Source: Larus michahellis
Taxonomy: Eukaryota > Chordata > Aves > Charadriiformes > Laridae
Length of the DNA: 64,000 bases
Assembly: GCF_964199755.1 (NCBI RefSeq)
Contig: NC_133896.1
Location: forward strand, 92,938,200 to 93,002,199
Direction of reading: 5' to 3'
Positions 25,878 through 64,000 of this stretch are shown here, in pieces; position 1 is the first letter of the stretch; each line of letters begins with the position of its first letter. The notes under the pieces are model-generated. The model did not search any database. It worked only from the letters and a program-made list of their open reading frames with translations, and was not told the origin of the DNA. Both the position numbers and the translations under genes were made by a program.

Positions 25878-26407
25878 GAGTTTCTATAGGATGGCTGGCC
25901 AAATTTTAGGTTGTGAACTCAACTCATTAGCTATCACAGTACCTAGCCTTCCCATATTCTTTTATTTCTTCTGTCATCTGGGACATGGTGGTAGTGGTGT
26001 GCTCAATGAAGTGCGAGGGAGGAGGCACTCCAGCACAGCTGATGAGGAAGAGGACCACATCTGCATAAATACTTTTGTTGGAGCGCTGTGTCTGGAGCTT
26101 GCAGGCTGGGGTGCTTGGCAAGTGCGTAACAGACCACATGGACCAGCTGCATCCAGAAGCAAGGACCGGCAGGAGAATGGTGCCGGTCCTTCTAATGTGA
26201 AAGACCTGCTCCTGCTGGGAGATGCTGGCTTTGAGTCTTTGTGGTGCTACAGTCTGCTAACACAGGCAGGGCTATGTGCTGGCCAGGGCAAAGTATTTCA
26301 GGGGACTGAGGTCCAGCTTGAATTTTGGAGATGCAGAAGAAAAGCTTGTGAAGTAGGAATGACGCAGGTGGAGAAGAGAGAAGCACAGGATGCTGTTCTG
26401 GTCTGAG
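25878..26407 (+). other. Unassigned open reading frame bounded by splice-like signals
   Basis: An ATG-started frame of 171 codons (25891-26406) lies between an acceptor-like ttatctacag|g and a consensus donor ctgag|gtaagg. I recognise no domain. The N-terminal third has a short hydrophobic stretch (SLPIFFYFF), and the rest is ordinary. A chance frame of this size is expected about once in 64 kb, so it may be nothing, or an exon of a non-coding transcript. Confidence 0.2.
26161..26191. other. Perfect 11-bp inverted repeat with 9-base loop
   Basis: AAGGACCGGCA, loop GGAGAATGG, then TGCCGGTCCTT. The stem is GC-rich and uninterrupted, and it lies inside the unassigned open frame. Confidence 0.75.
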
Positions 26408-26409
26408 GT

Positions 26410-29400
26410 AAGGAGATGATAGTTAGACGTCAGGTTTATGGAAGAGTAAAGGATTTAGTGGATGATAAGGTAAGGCATGACGGTGTTTTGAGATACAGTC
26501 CTAGGACTGGGAAGTTTAACCATGGCTGTTCTATAAAGCAGATTTTAGGAACAAGTAGGACTGAGAGAGACAGGTGCCAAAATAGGGTAGGAAATGGTCA
26601 TTACTTCATGTACTTGCCAAAACTTACTCATTGAACTAGATCTACCGGGGAGCGTATGTGGTCAGGAAAATAGACTGGAAAGAAAGGAGAGTGAATTAAA
26701 GTTGAAGCGACAGTTTCAGAATTATATATATTGCTGCAATGTAGCTATTCTACAATTTGACATTACCCTCGGAAAATTCAGTTAAAAATCATTCAAATAT
26801 GAGTTCACAGAATTAGAATATCAAGGTCAAAGAATTGTGGTTCTAGCCATTTAATTACTCCAGTTCCAGTTCAGATTGTATGTATTTTTATAAACAATCT
26901 CTTCCCCTTTAAAAAATAAACAAACACACCATGTCCTTCAACCACTTACCATCATTTTCAGTGCAAACTCTGGCATACATTTCAGGTCTGGCTACCCTCC
27001 ATGGTGTTAGTGTTTGGTTTTAATGGATTAGAAACATTTTTATTTTTGCACCAGTAATGGTATAATGTTTCAGATTCCACTTATTTAGACTTTGCTTTGT
27101 TTGGCTGTTGAGAAAGGCTAGTGGTTAGTGCTCAGCACTACTGTGTGAGACTCCCTTTCTTGACAGCAGTAGGAGCGAGGAGTGCTACAGAAGCAGATCA
27201 CCATAGAGGACCCTCTAGCCTTACAGAAACTACTCCTTTTGTGCCAGAAGAAAGCAACGATACAGGATTTGAAAGTGCAGGGGAATGGGGCGGGGGTGGG
27301 GAGTTAAGCTTTCTGCAAGGGTGGGAAAATGTTTTCTGTCGATTTATTTCATTAGGGAAAAGAATAAAACCTTGTGATCTGTTTTGGAAGGGGCAGGAAT
27401 AAAGACTGAGATATCTGAAATTGGACTATTTTGCTGACTGGCAGCACTGAACTGCTTCCAAAATTCAGTTACCTAGAGACAGTAGAACTACAATACCAAA
27501 TGCAGAGGGAGTCTTTCTTTAAAGAGACTGTTGCACAGCATCCAGCTGGAATTTGGAAGTCATTTTACTGACAGATGATAATGGATTTCATTTCGAGCTT
27601 TGCCAGGAATCCTTATACCATTGGCTATGGAGAAGAAAAAGCATTCTCCTCGCACATACATACACGTAGGAAAGCACAGACTACGAAAGCATCTTTTCCA
27701 AAATTAAATGCAGGGCCTTGTAAGTCTTTTTTCCCCCAGTAAAACAAAGTTGGTGGAACCTCTTAAATGTAAATTTATTTGTATGTATAAAGCAAGTTTG
27801 ATCTGTTCTGCATGTTATGCTTGTGATAAACAACAGAGGCTACATACATTTGTAACTCGGCTTGAAGGGAAATATTTGAGTGAAGAAAAGAAATGACTGG
27901 CCAGGCTGACACTAAATGCCAGAGCTGGAGGGAGAAGGGAATATCTACAACTTGCTTTGATTTTAGCCACGTTATGAGACGGGCAGGCTTAAATAGGTTA
28001 GTTCTATTAATTTGTGCACATAGTGGCCCAGCATCAGAGGGCAGGCCTTGCCATGTGGCAGATGGACTTGACTGAATTGTGTTGTCTTTAGAGTTTAGCT
28101 CTGCCCTTTCTCTCTGACCATCCCTGCATGTTCTCACAGTTCAGAAAGCATCTAGCAACCCTTATCTTATTAGGAAGGCCCATTACAATCTGAGGAGGAG
28201 AGTTTATTTTATTGGTTCATTATGGTTAGCACTTAGTCTAATTAAGAAATTACTGACCTTTGGCGCTAGAAAAAATATAAGCGCACCAGGCCACATTCAG
28301 AAGTGGAGTGCATTAATGTATTTACACTCAGCTTAACTTTTGTCCCTTTCAGGGCATGTGCATTTAAATTTACTCTTAGAAATAAGCTTTCTAGATCCTA
28401 AAGCTAAGACAGATATTTGGTCTGCATCCACAAGGCCAATGCAGTCCATGTGGGAAGCTTTATGCAAATTATATAAATGAATTTAGAGACTGAGAAATAA
28501 ATTATAAGGAATCATTTGGTGGCCAGAGCAGCAACTGTAGGCAAAGACCTCCTACGTCCAACTTGGTATGTGAGAGTTCAGGGAGGCTGTGGAAACACAT
28601 GCCATAGCTGCCAAATCTGTGTAACTTGTGAGACAGTTGTGTCCTGGGGGGTTGCAAACTTCAAGCAAAAGCTGTTCCCAGCCCAGATGCTGCAGTGCTA
28701 TGAAACTGGAAAAGAAAGCAAAATGAGTTTTATGTCCTTCCCCTTCTCCCTTTTTGAGGGAAAAAGGACTGAACGGTGTTCTCTTAAAAGAAAAAAAAAG
28801 TGTACATTATTTCTTTTTAATACCTTTCTCCTTCTTTTAGAAATATAAGGAATATGAAGGACTGTTTTCCTTAGCAGCGCTGAAGGCCATGTTAGCTGTT
28901 CTGGACAACCTTCTGGAAAGTTTTCTAAAAAGGAAACAGGTTTCTGAAGCCATAATTCAGGAAGTCTCCCCGCTTAAGAAATATTTAAATCTTATGAAAG
29001 CAATATAAAGCAATTAAGTGTGTTCTTAAGGACTCAAGCAAAGAGGACTCTTTACTCACTTCTCAACTGAAGGCGAGAAGTTGATGGTTCTTACTGAAAA
29101 GATCATTTTTTCCAAATATTTGTCAAGCATTTAAAATAAGCACTTAAAAGAAAAGCAAGCATGATTGAAATTAATTCCCCTCTCAGTCAATTAGGCTTTA
29201 ATTATTTAAGATCCAAAACTTTTACTAGTTCTTTAGTCAACTGTAGTCCTTCAGGAAATCAACTAGAGAAGACATGACTTTTACAACTAGTTATGCCTTT
29301 CCACTCCCCACACTTTACTGGAGAACAGGTAAGTGTAAATGTTCTTTAAGTCATCCTAAAATAAAAGGCAACTAGTGTTTCTTCTTCCTGAAGGAGGTAA

Positions 29401-31589
29401 AGAGTATACCTAATTTTTAAATATTCCTTTTATATTATTATTAAAAGTGTGGGCATAGGAACATGTTATTGTGTCTAGCTACTCTGCAGTATTAACCGTG
29501 CACACTTTACCCTGCTGTGTAAATTCAGAATCCACAGGGTCATTAAACCCTCTCCCAGTGAAAAGCAAGCTACCTTCTATTTACACTGAGGATTATTCAG
29601 AATTGCAAGTGTATTGTAAATTCACAGCTTTGATTACTCCACTCTCATTTGTTCATGTATTCACACGCTATGTTTTCTGATAAGACAGAAAATAAAAGGC
29701 TGACTTTATGATTTTTAGGTTGCCACTCTCCCTGAAAGTCTCACTATAAATATTCTTGTCATACACAAAGTCATCACAGATTTGCCCGTTAACTCTTGCA
29801 CTAATGGTAGACCAAATTTCGCTACATGGAAATGTCAGGCTTACATGTGTACATCCGGTTTTTGTGCAGAAGGTACCCCAAACTGTGCATTGTCTCTCTG
29901 GAGCCTTAATTTGCCTATTCTTCTCATCTGAGGTGTATCAGTATAGTTGAATTGCATTCAGTTTTGTTAATACGAGTTTTAAGATTGCAGCAACTTCATC
30001 TTTTAGTTCTCTGAAGGAAGCTGGTGGTTTTCAGATGGCTCGGAGACTGGGTGTTTTATTGTCCAGACCATTTGGAGGAAACAAAAGATGTAGTTTCCCA
30101 ATATTTTTGATTTGTCTCCTTTGTCTGTCGGAGGATTTAACCAAGAGCATTTCAGTGATCTGCTTTACAGCTTGGCCTACAAGCATCTTTGGCAGCATGA
30201 CCAAATGGACAAGGACAAGCAGCCAAACAGGAGACGTCTTTAACTGACTTCACTACTGTAGAACCTATTTCAGGGCTGTAGGGCCCTTTGTAATAGGAAG
30301 TAAATAGAATTTCTTCTCCCCTTTGTTGGGGAGAGTAGTGGAGGTCATTTTAAATGAACTGGTATAAGCTCCCAGTGATCGGCTGTCCTACTTCACCTTG
30401 ACTCACTATTTGCTACAGCATCCAACAACAATAAACAGCAAGTTATCTAGATGCATTTATTAAGACGGTAAACTGCAAAATAATTTCCTTGAAATAATTG
30501 TTACTCATCCAAGCAAACACACAATAAATACAAACAGGCCAGTTCATGGTTCTCGCAAGTACTGTTCATGTTTTCTGAGTTGTTTGTAGGCTGATGTTAG
30601 TGTTGCTGGTTTTTAACCTTCCTAATGATCCTGAGTGTATACATACAGGCGTGGGCATAATGAAGCAGTTGTCATCTCCCACAGACATCACAGTAGTGCA
30701 TGTTTCCAGCCATACCATCAGGATCTGGGTGCACAACCCTCTCCCGTTGATCTTCCTAAGCCCTGAAAACCAAGCCATGAAAAAAAAGAAGGGTGATTCA
30801 TAGTAAGGTTATTTGGCACCATTACCTGTGCATTCTGCCCCATACCTCTGTCCTGTTCTGCTGCATCGACTGGCGATCCTGCCCTGCTCCTCCTTCACAT
30901 GCTCTCTCAGTGCTACTCAGCAGGCACAAGCTGCATATCCAAGATTTTAATGAAGAACAAGGGTATGGTGAGAATGTCACACTGCCTGTTTCTGTGAACA
31001 ATTGAAGTTGATTTTTTTTCTGGACAACAAAAGAAAACCTCAAAAAGAGAAAAATGGACACCAGCCAAGAAACAGGGTGGGGGAAAATGTTTATGGATGT
31101 TGGCAAATCTACTGTGCAGCTTTCCCATGTTATAAACTACATCACTGTCTGCAAACCCGGGGAAGATACCCGTCTGCAATCTAAGATGGTATGAGACTTG
31201 CCTGTTACATCCCCTATGAACCTAAATTCCTACTTCTCCATTAAAACTGTGAAATTAAAGTGTTGTATTCAGCTAGGTCGTTATCATCGCAGAATGAAAT
31301 TCTGACTAAAGCAATAACGCTCTGCACAGCAGGGCTTTAAGGCTCTGAACAAAATTAAAATAAAAGATTTGGAGGCTCTGAGCAACCCCAGTCGGTACAA
31401 GGGGGGGTTGGGGGAAGGGCAGCATGTGGTTTGGGATATTTTCACCAAATGTTAAATCACACAGAATATTTCACTCGTCTCCAGTGTGAGATCACGACAT
31501 GACTCCTCTGTAATGAATTCTTTATCTTGGCAGCTCTCCTGCTTTCTCCCAACGGTGCCTCCCTCTCCCCTCCTGGTCCCAGGGCCGTA
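26410..31589. other. Intergenic DNA upstream of the SPAG17 CpG island
   Basis: Purine-rich to about 26720, then AT-rich. 28140-28420 is rich in TAAT and TTTATT cores. No exon or interspersed repeat was recognised. Distal promoter elements of SPAG17 may lie in the last kilobase, but none can be singled out. Confidence 0.5.
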
Positions 31590-32054
31590 ACATATGGTAG
31601 TATTTGCACAGCCATGTCGGCCCGGGAGCCGGCCGGCCTCGCCGCCCCACACCTGCGCGCTCCCCCGCCTCGCTGCTCCGCAGGCGGCCGCGGCTCAGGG
31701 CCCGCTCCTTCGCCCGGGCTCGCCGGTTTTGAGCAGCCCTTGGGCCGCGGCGTTTCCTTCGATGGCTGTGCGAGGCCCGGGCCCTTCCCGCCCAGCTTCG
31801 GCGAGGCCTCTCCTTCGGGCAGCCGCGCTGGAGGCGGCTCTGGGTGGCCCAAGGGCAGCAAGGCCCCTGCCGACCTACCGCAAGCCCCGCCAGGGCGCTT
31901 CGGCAGCGGCTAGGCGAGATGGCCGCCGTCGGCGCAGGAGGCGGGCGGCCGGGGCACACATACCCGGGACCACCGAGCACGGAGGCTCCCCCGGGGCGGT
32001 CACAGGGCTCAGCCGGCGGAGGGCCCCGCGGGCGGGAGGCACGGTACGACACGA

Positions 32055-32077
32055 ACCGCCCCGCCGGTTGGGGCGGT
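32055..32077. promoter_or_regulatory. Inverted pair of GC boxes (SP/KLF-type)
   Basis: ACCGCCCC, a 7-base spacer (GCCGGTT), then GGGGCGGT form perfect 8-bp inverted arms about 90-115 bp before the SPAG17 ATG. Each arm contains the CCGCCC/GGGCGG core bound by SP/KLF factors. Binding is inferred. Confidence 0.55.
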
Positions 32078-32087
32078 GAAGGCGCGG

Positions 32088-32094
32088 CCGGAAG
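32088..32094 (+). promoter_or_regulatory. ETS-type site CCGGAAG
   Basis: CCGGAAG matches the core recognised by ETS factors such as GABPA. It sits between the paired GC boxes and the X-box-like palindrome, 74 bp before the ATG. Such sites are common in CpG-island promoters. Confidence 0.45.
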
Positions 32095-32114
32095 GCGTCG
32101 CCCCGCGGCAGCCG

Positions 32115-32128
32115 GTCGCCACGGCGAC
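32115..32128. promoter_or_regulatory. RFX X-box-like palindrome
   Basis: GTCGCC-AC-GGCGAC is a perfect 6-bp inverted repeat with a 2-bp spacer, 40 bp upstream of the ATG. Its left half fits the RFX half-site GTNRCC and its right half is the exact reverse complement. It differs from the palindromic RFX site GTTGCCATGGCAAC by three transitions, two of which create CpG in place of TpG or CpA. RFX factors drive motile-cilium genes, so the site fits SPAG17. Function is inferred. Confidence 0.55.
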
Positions 32129-32167
32129 GCGTGGGGCCGGTCTGCCTGCCCGCCGCCCAGCACCGCC

Positions 32168-60168
<28,001 letters not shown>

Positions 60169-62380
60169 GTATGTAAAAAATGCAAATATACTCCTGATAA
60201 ACTTGCTAGAGATCTTGCAATGTAGCTTCTAACTGCGTACTTTGTTTTGTTCCATGTTGAAAGATCAAGATCTATTTGGCAATATTAAAGCATTGCCACT
60301 TTGCATTTGAAGAGGGCACTGTGTTCTCCAATTGGGATAGGTCGTGAAGTTCAAGAAGTAGAATACAGATGAGGTGTATGTAGCATGTCAACATCAAAAT
60401 GTTTTGGCATCTTTAAGACTAAAGAAAGTGGCTAAACAAAGCCTACAGAAAACCTTTCTTACCTAAAGATTTCAGAATAACTAAATGCATTTGTGTCAGT
60501 ATCCAAAGGTGGCTTTCTCCTTGTATTATGAAGTATAGCAGAGTTCCCTACCATTGTCTGTGGATGAAGCCAGGTTCTGTACAAAGGGCAATGTGATTTC
60601 ATTTGCTGTCAAAACATGTTGATAGAACTGAGACCTGAAGAAATCTACTCCAGGAATGAGATATACGAGGTAAAGAATAATATGCTAACTAGTGCTGAGA
60701 AAATCTTTATTCTTAATACATGGCATCCATGGTTACAAATTTTACTGGAACAAAAAATACTGGAGAATATGCATAGCTCTCCTCATTAGATCACAGCTAT
60801 ATTTAATTTGGACCATAATATGTTTGAGCTACATCAACATAAACAGGATCTTTCCTGATGGAGAAGCACTTGCTGATTTTTTGGATGCATCATGTCTACC
60901 TGCTATTCCCTAGGTGAACTGCTGCAGGCTTTCCTCATTCTTTCATCAGACCTCTGTCTGCGTCTCATTCAAGATCAATGGCACTCTTGCAGCATTTAAA
61001 AAGCATCAGTTCAGGTGTTTAGAGCAAGTCTGAGTCTTAGTGACGCTTACAAAAGTACACAAGAACAGAACAGTAGTTATCTGTGCGTAACTCTGCATTT
61101 TTTCAGATAAAGCTTGGCTATAACATAATTCTTTTGATGATTTTAAGGTTTTTCAGGACCTGAAAAAAGTGTTCAAAGGAACATTCATGCCTTCAGGAAT
61201 CCAAGCTGAAGTGATGTAGAGAACTCATGTCATCGTACTAAAATTGGTACAGAGTGGCTTTGAGTGGGTAGTAAAGTGCTTCCACTAGGCCCCGTAGAAA
61301 CAATTTTACCAACTCCAACATTTTTGCTCCCTACTGCCTTCAGGGATGGGCAGAAAACATTAGGTACCTGTGTAAGATATCCATACTCTGCTGCCTTGTT
61401 AAACACAGTTAATGAGAAGACAAAGTAAGGAAAACACAAATTGCCTTCAAAAACTGACAGCCAGGAAAGGTATCCTTGTTTAGTATGCTTCGTAGTTCTA
61501 TATTATGAACTATTAACGCTGCTGTTAAACTATTTTTTATTGACTAGGATTTGTCTCATTAGTCGCAAGGATATTTACAAAATAGCAATAGTTGCAGATT
61601 ACCTCAAAGGAGAAGTTGTTGAAGTGTTTTCTGCTTGGTCACTTGTGCTGTATTTAATTTTGCAGTCATGACTGTACTGAGCTGAAGCCATTCTGAACAA
61701 CTCACCACATTCATTGTGCATCCACACAGTTGGGCTTAATAATAAACAAATTGATTCTGGCTCATACAAAAAAAATTGTATTCAGTGGATCGATTTCCAG
61801 TCTGAAGGCAATAAGGAGCTAACTAACAATGGGAAAGGTAATCTGACCTTGCAACTTCCTTTAGTCATGCTGAGGAAGACAGTGAGGAGGAACCTCTAGC
61901 CCTGAGAAGGACAGCACCCCTCAAACCCTTCACTACAGGCTACAGGAAAAACATAACTGTTGTTTTATGGAGAGGTAATTGTTTCTTCCTTCTTCCTGAC
62001 AGTTCACCTAGAAGTCCATGCCAAGAGAAAATTAAGTCACGTATTGACAACACTTCTGGAGACCATTCTAAATGAACATTAAGTGTGGTGAAACAACTGT
62101 GTCAGGATTTTCTATCTTTCCTCAAGAATATGGCAATTAAGGTTCTCAAGGACTTCACACTGAAGCTTTTGTTTGTGCCTTGGGACAAAATGGTGCCAGC
62201 TCTGTTTCTCACTGTCAAGAACACGTAGATCTATGAAACTTTTCTACTCAGAGTGTACTACTTTAAAAATCTTCATGCACATTCAGTATTTTGTAGTCTG
62301 AGCAGAAGACACAAAGAACCTTGGGTGATCCTTAAAGTTGATAGAGTGAAAAAAGTTTTCAGCACTCTTGGCCAGTCTAA

Positions 62381-62584
62381 TAGAATCATTTAGGTTGGAA
62401 AAGACCTTTAAGATCATCAACTGCCAAGTGCACCACTAAATGATGTCCCTAAGCACCACATCTACATGTCTTAAATACTTCCAGGGGATGGTGACTCTAC
62501 CACTTTCCTGGGCAGCTTGTTCCAATGCTTGACAACCCTTTCAGTGAAGAAGTTTTTCCTAATACCCAATCTGAACCTGAACTG
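62381..62584 (-). mobile_element. CR1 LINE 3'-end fragment
   Basis: tagaatcatttaggttggaaaagacctttaagatcatc, then gtccctaagcaccacatctacatgtc, cttccaggggatggtgactc, gttccaatgcttgacaaccc and agtttttcctaatacccaatctgaacct follow the antisense CR1 3' end. It is about 200 bases, and the A/C-rich tract starts about 30 bases beyond its inner edge. Confidence 0.92.
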
Positions 62585-62616
62585 TTTATATTTGTTTTAA
62601 TATAGCTGTATCAAGG

Positions 62617-62667
62617 AAAAAAAACCACAAAACAAACAAACAAACAAAAAAAAACCCCAACAAACTA
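62617..62667 (+). repeat. A/C-rich low-complexity tract
   Basis: (AAAC)n-like sequence with A-runs, about 30 bases after the CR1 fragment. Confidence 0.85.
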
Positions 62668-64000
62668 ACGAAAGAGAAAAATGTCACAATTTTTACCCGA
62701 GAGTAGTCTGAGCTATTGATTTTATATGTCTTGAACTCATAGTCAATCTGTATCTGTTTCTGGTAGCTAACAGCCATGTTATCATTCATCCCTAGTACAT
62801 TATCACCTTTTTGAAATGGAATATTTCTGCTTTTGAGTAATCTTGAGATTACTTGCATTGATGTCTTTCACCATTGGAGTATGAACTAGTCACTGATTAT
62901 TAGAACTGACTGATTGTTATCAACTTGTCACAATTATTAGCATAATCATAACTGTTGACTGGCAGGCAGTCTTCTCCAGCATGTATGCATTGTAATTTTT
63001 GGATCTCTGTAAGTCACCGTGCAGATGTCTGTCGTCTTTGTTAGAAATCATTAATGCTCAGTAATTGTATGCACTTGCGCTTTTTCTTCCTGCAGTAACT
63101 GAGGCATCAAAATATGTGGTTCGCTTTCAGTACTAGCAGTGATACAATGGACTAGTTTTCTTCTGGTTTTGATTTTGTTTTATGCATTTTATGTACTGGA
63201 CCATGGTGGCTGCTTCCTTAGTCAGTCTTTCTCCAAATTCCTAAGTTCTTTTATGTTTATCTAATGGTACAAGAACAGGAGAGACAACCATGTTGCCAGC
63301 CTGCTGCTCCAGGCGGTGGCAGCACCTGCACAGCCCTGGCTATGTGCCCAAATACAGGAAAAAGTGCCAGGCTACCTTTCTTTCTCCCCTGGATGAATGA
63401 GTCCCATGTGCTGAGGAGTGGCTGAAGGACTTTTAAGTGTGTTGCGTTAGTAGGCATAGGAAAGAATCTTAATTCTAAATTGAAAATAAAACTTTGTTTT
63501 GTTGTTAGTGCAAGATAGTCTGCACTAATTATATGTGTTTCATAGTTGATGAAAGATACAGGAGCTTCAGCAGGCAGTTTCAGTTGTCTCATGATAAATA
63601 ACCATGCTGGATGAATTAAATAACGTGGTACCTGTCTGTGGTACCTTTCTTTCTCCATGGGCTGTAAAGGGAACCTATGCAATTAATTTAGGCTAGAGTC
63701 AAGCTTCTAGAGGGCTCATTTTTATTTACAGGATGCTTAACATTTTGCTTTGGTACTGAAATGTTGCTATGTGTATTTCTACAGAACTAATAAACCCGAA
63801 CAGGGCAGGCGCTCAATGAAACTTCTTATCTGCACTTCAGGATGAATTTGGGTATGCCCCTTGCCAACTAAAAGGACTAGTGTGAGCTGGTATTACTGGC
63901 TGATGAGGATTTTGACAGGGAGTCCATCTAAGCAAACATGAACCTGTTGGGCAGAGAGCAGTCAGCAGTGAGTCAGCTCATACCTGCAGCTAATCCTTCA

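Larger units (their letters stand above)
60169..64000 (+). other. SPAG17: SPAG17 intron 5, 5' part (runs off the window)
   Basis: No exon with the expected next SPAG17 block was found before the window ends. Acceptor-like sites at 62001-62002 and 63094-63095 lead only to short stop-terminated frames. It contains a CR1 fragment and an A/C-rich tract. Confidence 0.75.

Noticed and set aside
62003..62081. Acceptor-like tcttcctgacag and downstream frame as SPAG17 exon 6
   Set aside because: The phase-1 frame ends in a stop within about 26 codons and lacks the expected conserved block after TQLKRRG.
63096..63136. Acceptor-like cttcctgcag and downstream frame as SPAG17 exon 6
   Set aside because: The frame stops after about 13 codons without similarity to SPAG17.

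Overview
The window is vertebrate nuclear DNA, most likely from a bird. The support is a multi-exon gene with GT-AG introns, a CpG-island promoter and sparse interspersed repeats dominated by CR1 LINE fragments. One CR1 fragment carries the typical avian 3' end (ATTCTATGA-type motif next to the 'ggttggaagggacc' block). I cannot name the species. Only one protein-coding gene can be supported: the 5' end of SPAG17 on the + strand. It encodes a ciliary central-pair apparatus protein, the vertebrate counterpart of Chlamydomonas PF6.

Bases 1 to about 31,550 look intergenic. No exon chain could be recognised there. The stretch holds a long (TTA)n microsatellite, several purine-rich blocks, one ancient CR1-like relic and several AT-rich, homeobox-, MEF2-, E-box- or T-box-motif-bearing segments that could be enhancers. 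In human the gene upstream of SPAG17 on the same strand is TBX15, so this spacer is plausibly the TBX15-SPAG17 interval; that is inference from synteny, because no TBX15 exon is visible.

A CpG island at about 31,590-32,560 contains the SPAG17 promoter and first coding exon. Within 115 bp upstream of the start codon lie a paired inverted GC box, an ETS-type CCGGAAG and a perfectly palindromic RFX/X-box-like site. The RFX-like site fits a cilium gene.

From 32,168 to 60,168 five coding exons (96, 141, 60, 132 and 199 nt) splice in frame into the first 209 codons of SPAG17. The four complete introns are 8.4 kb, 0.4 kb, 14.8 kb and 3.7 kb. The fifth intron runs off the right edge. The human protein is about 2,200 residues, so roughly 90% of the gene lies beyond the window. 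The introns contain CR1 relics of different ages, all antisense to the gene, a possible MIR-like SINE relic, a diverged tandem duplication near 48.2-48.6 kb and simple repeats.

No rRNA, tRNA, CRISPR array, prokaryotic feature, intact transposon or endogenous retrovirus was recognised. Almost all other open reading frames are chance, low-complexity, repeat-derived or CpG-island shadows.
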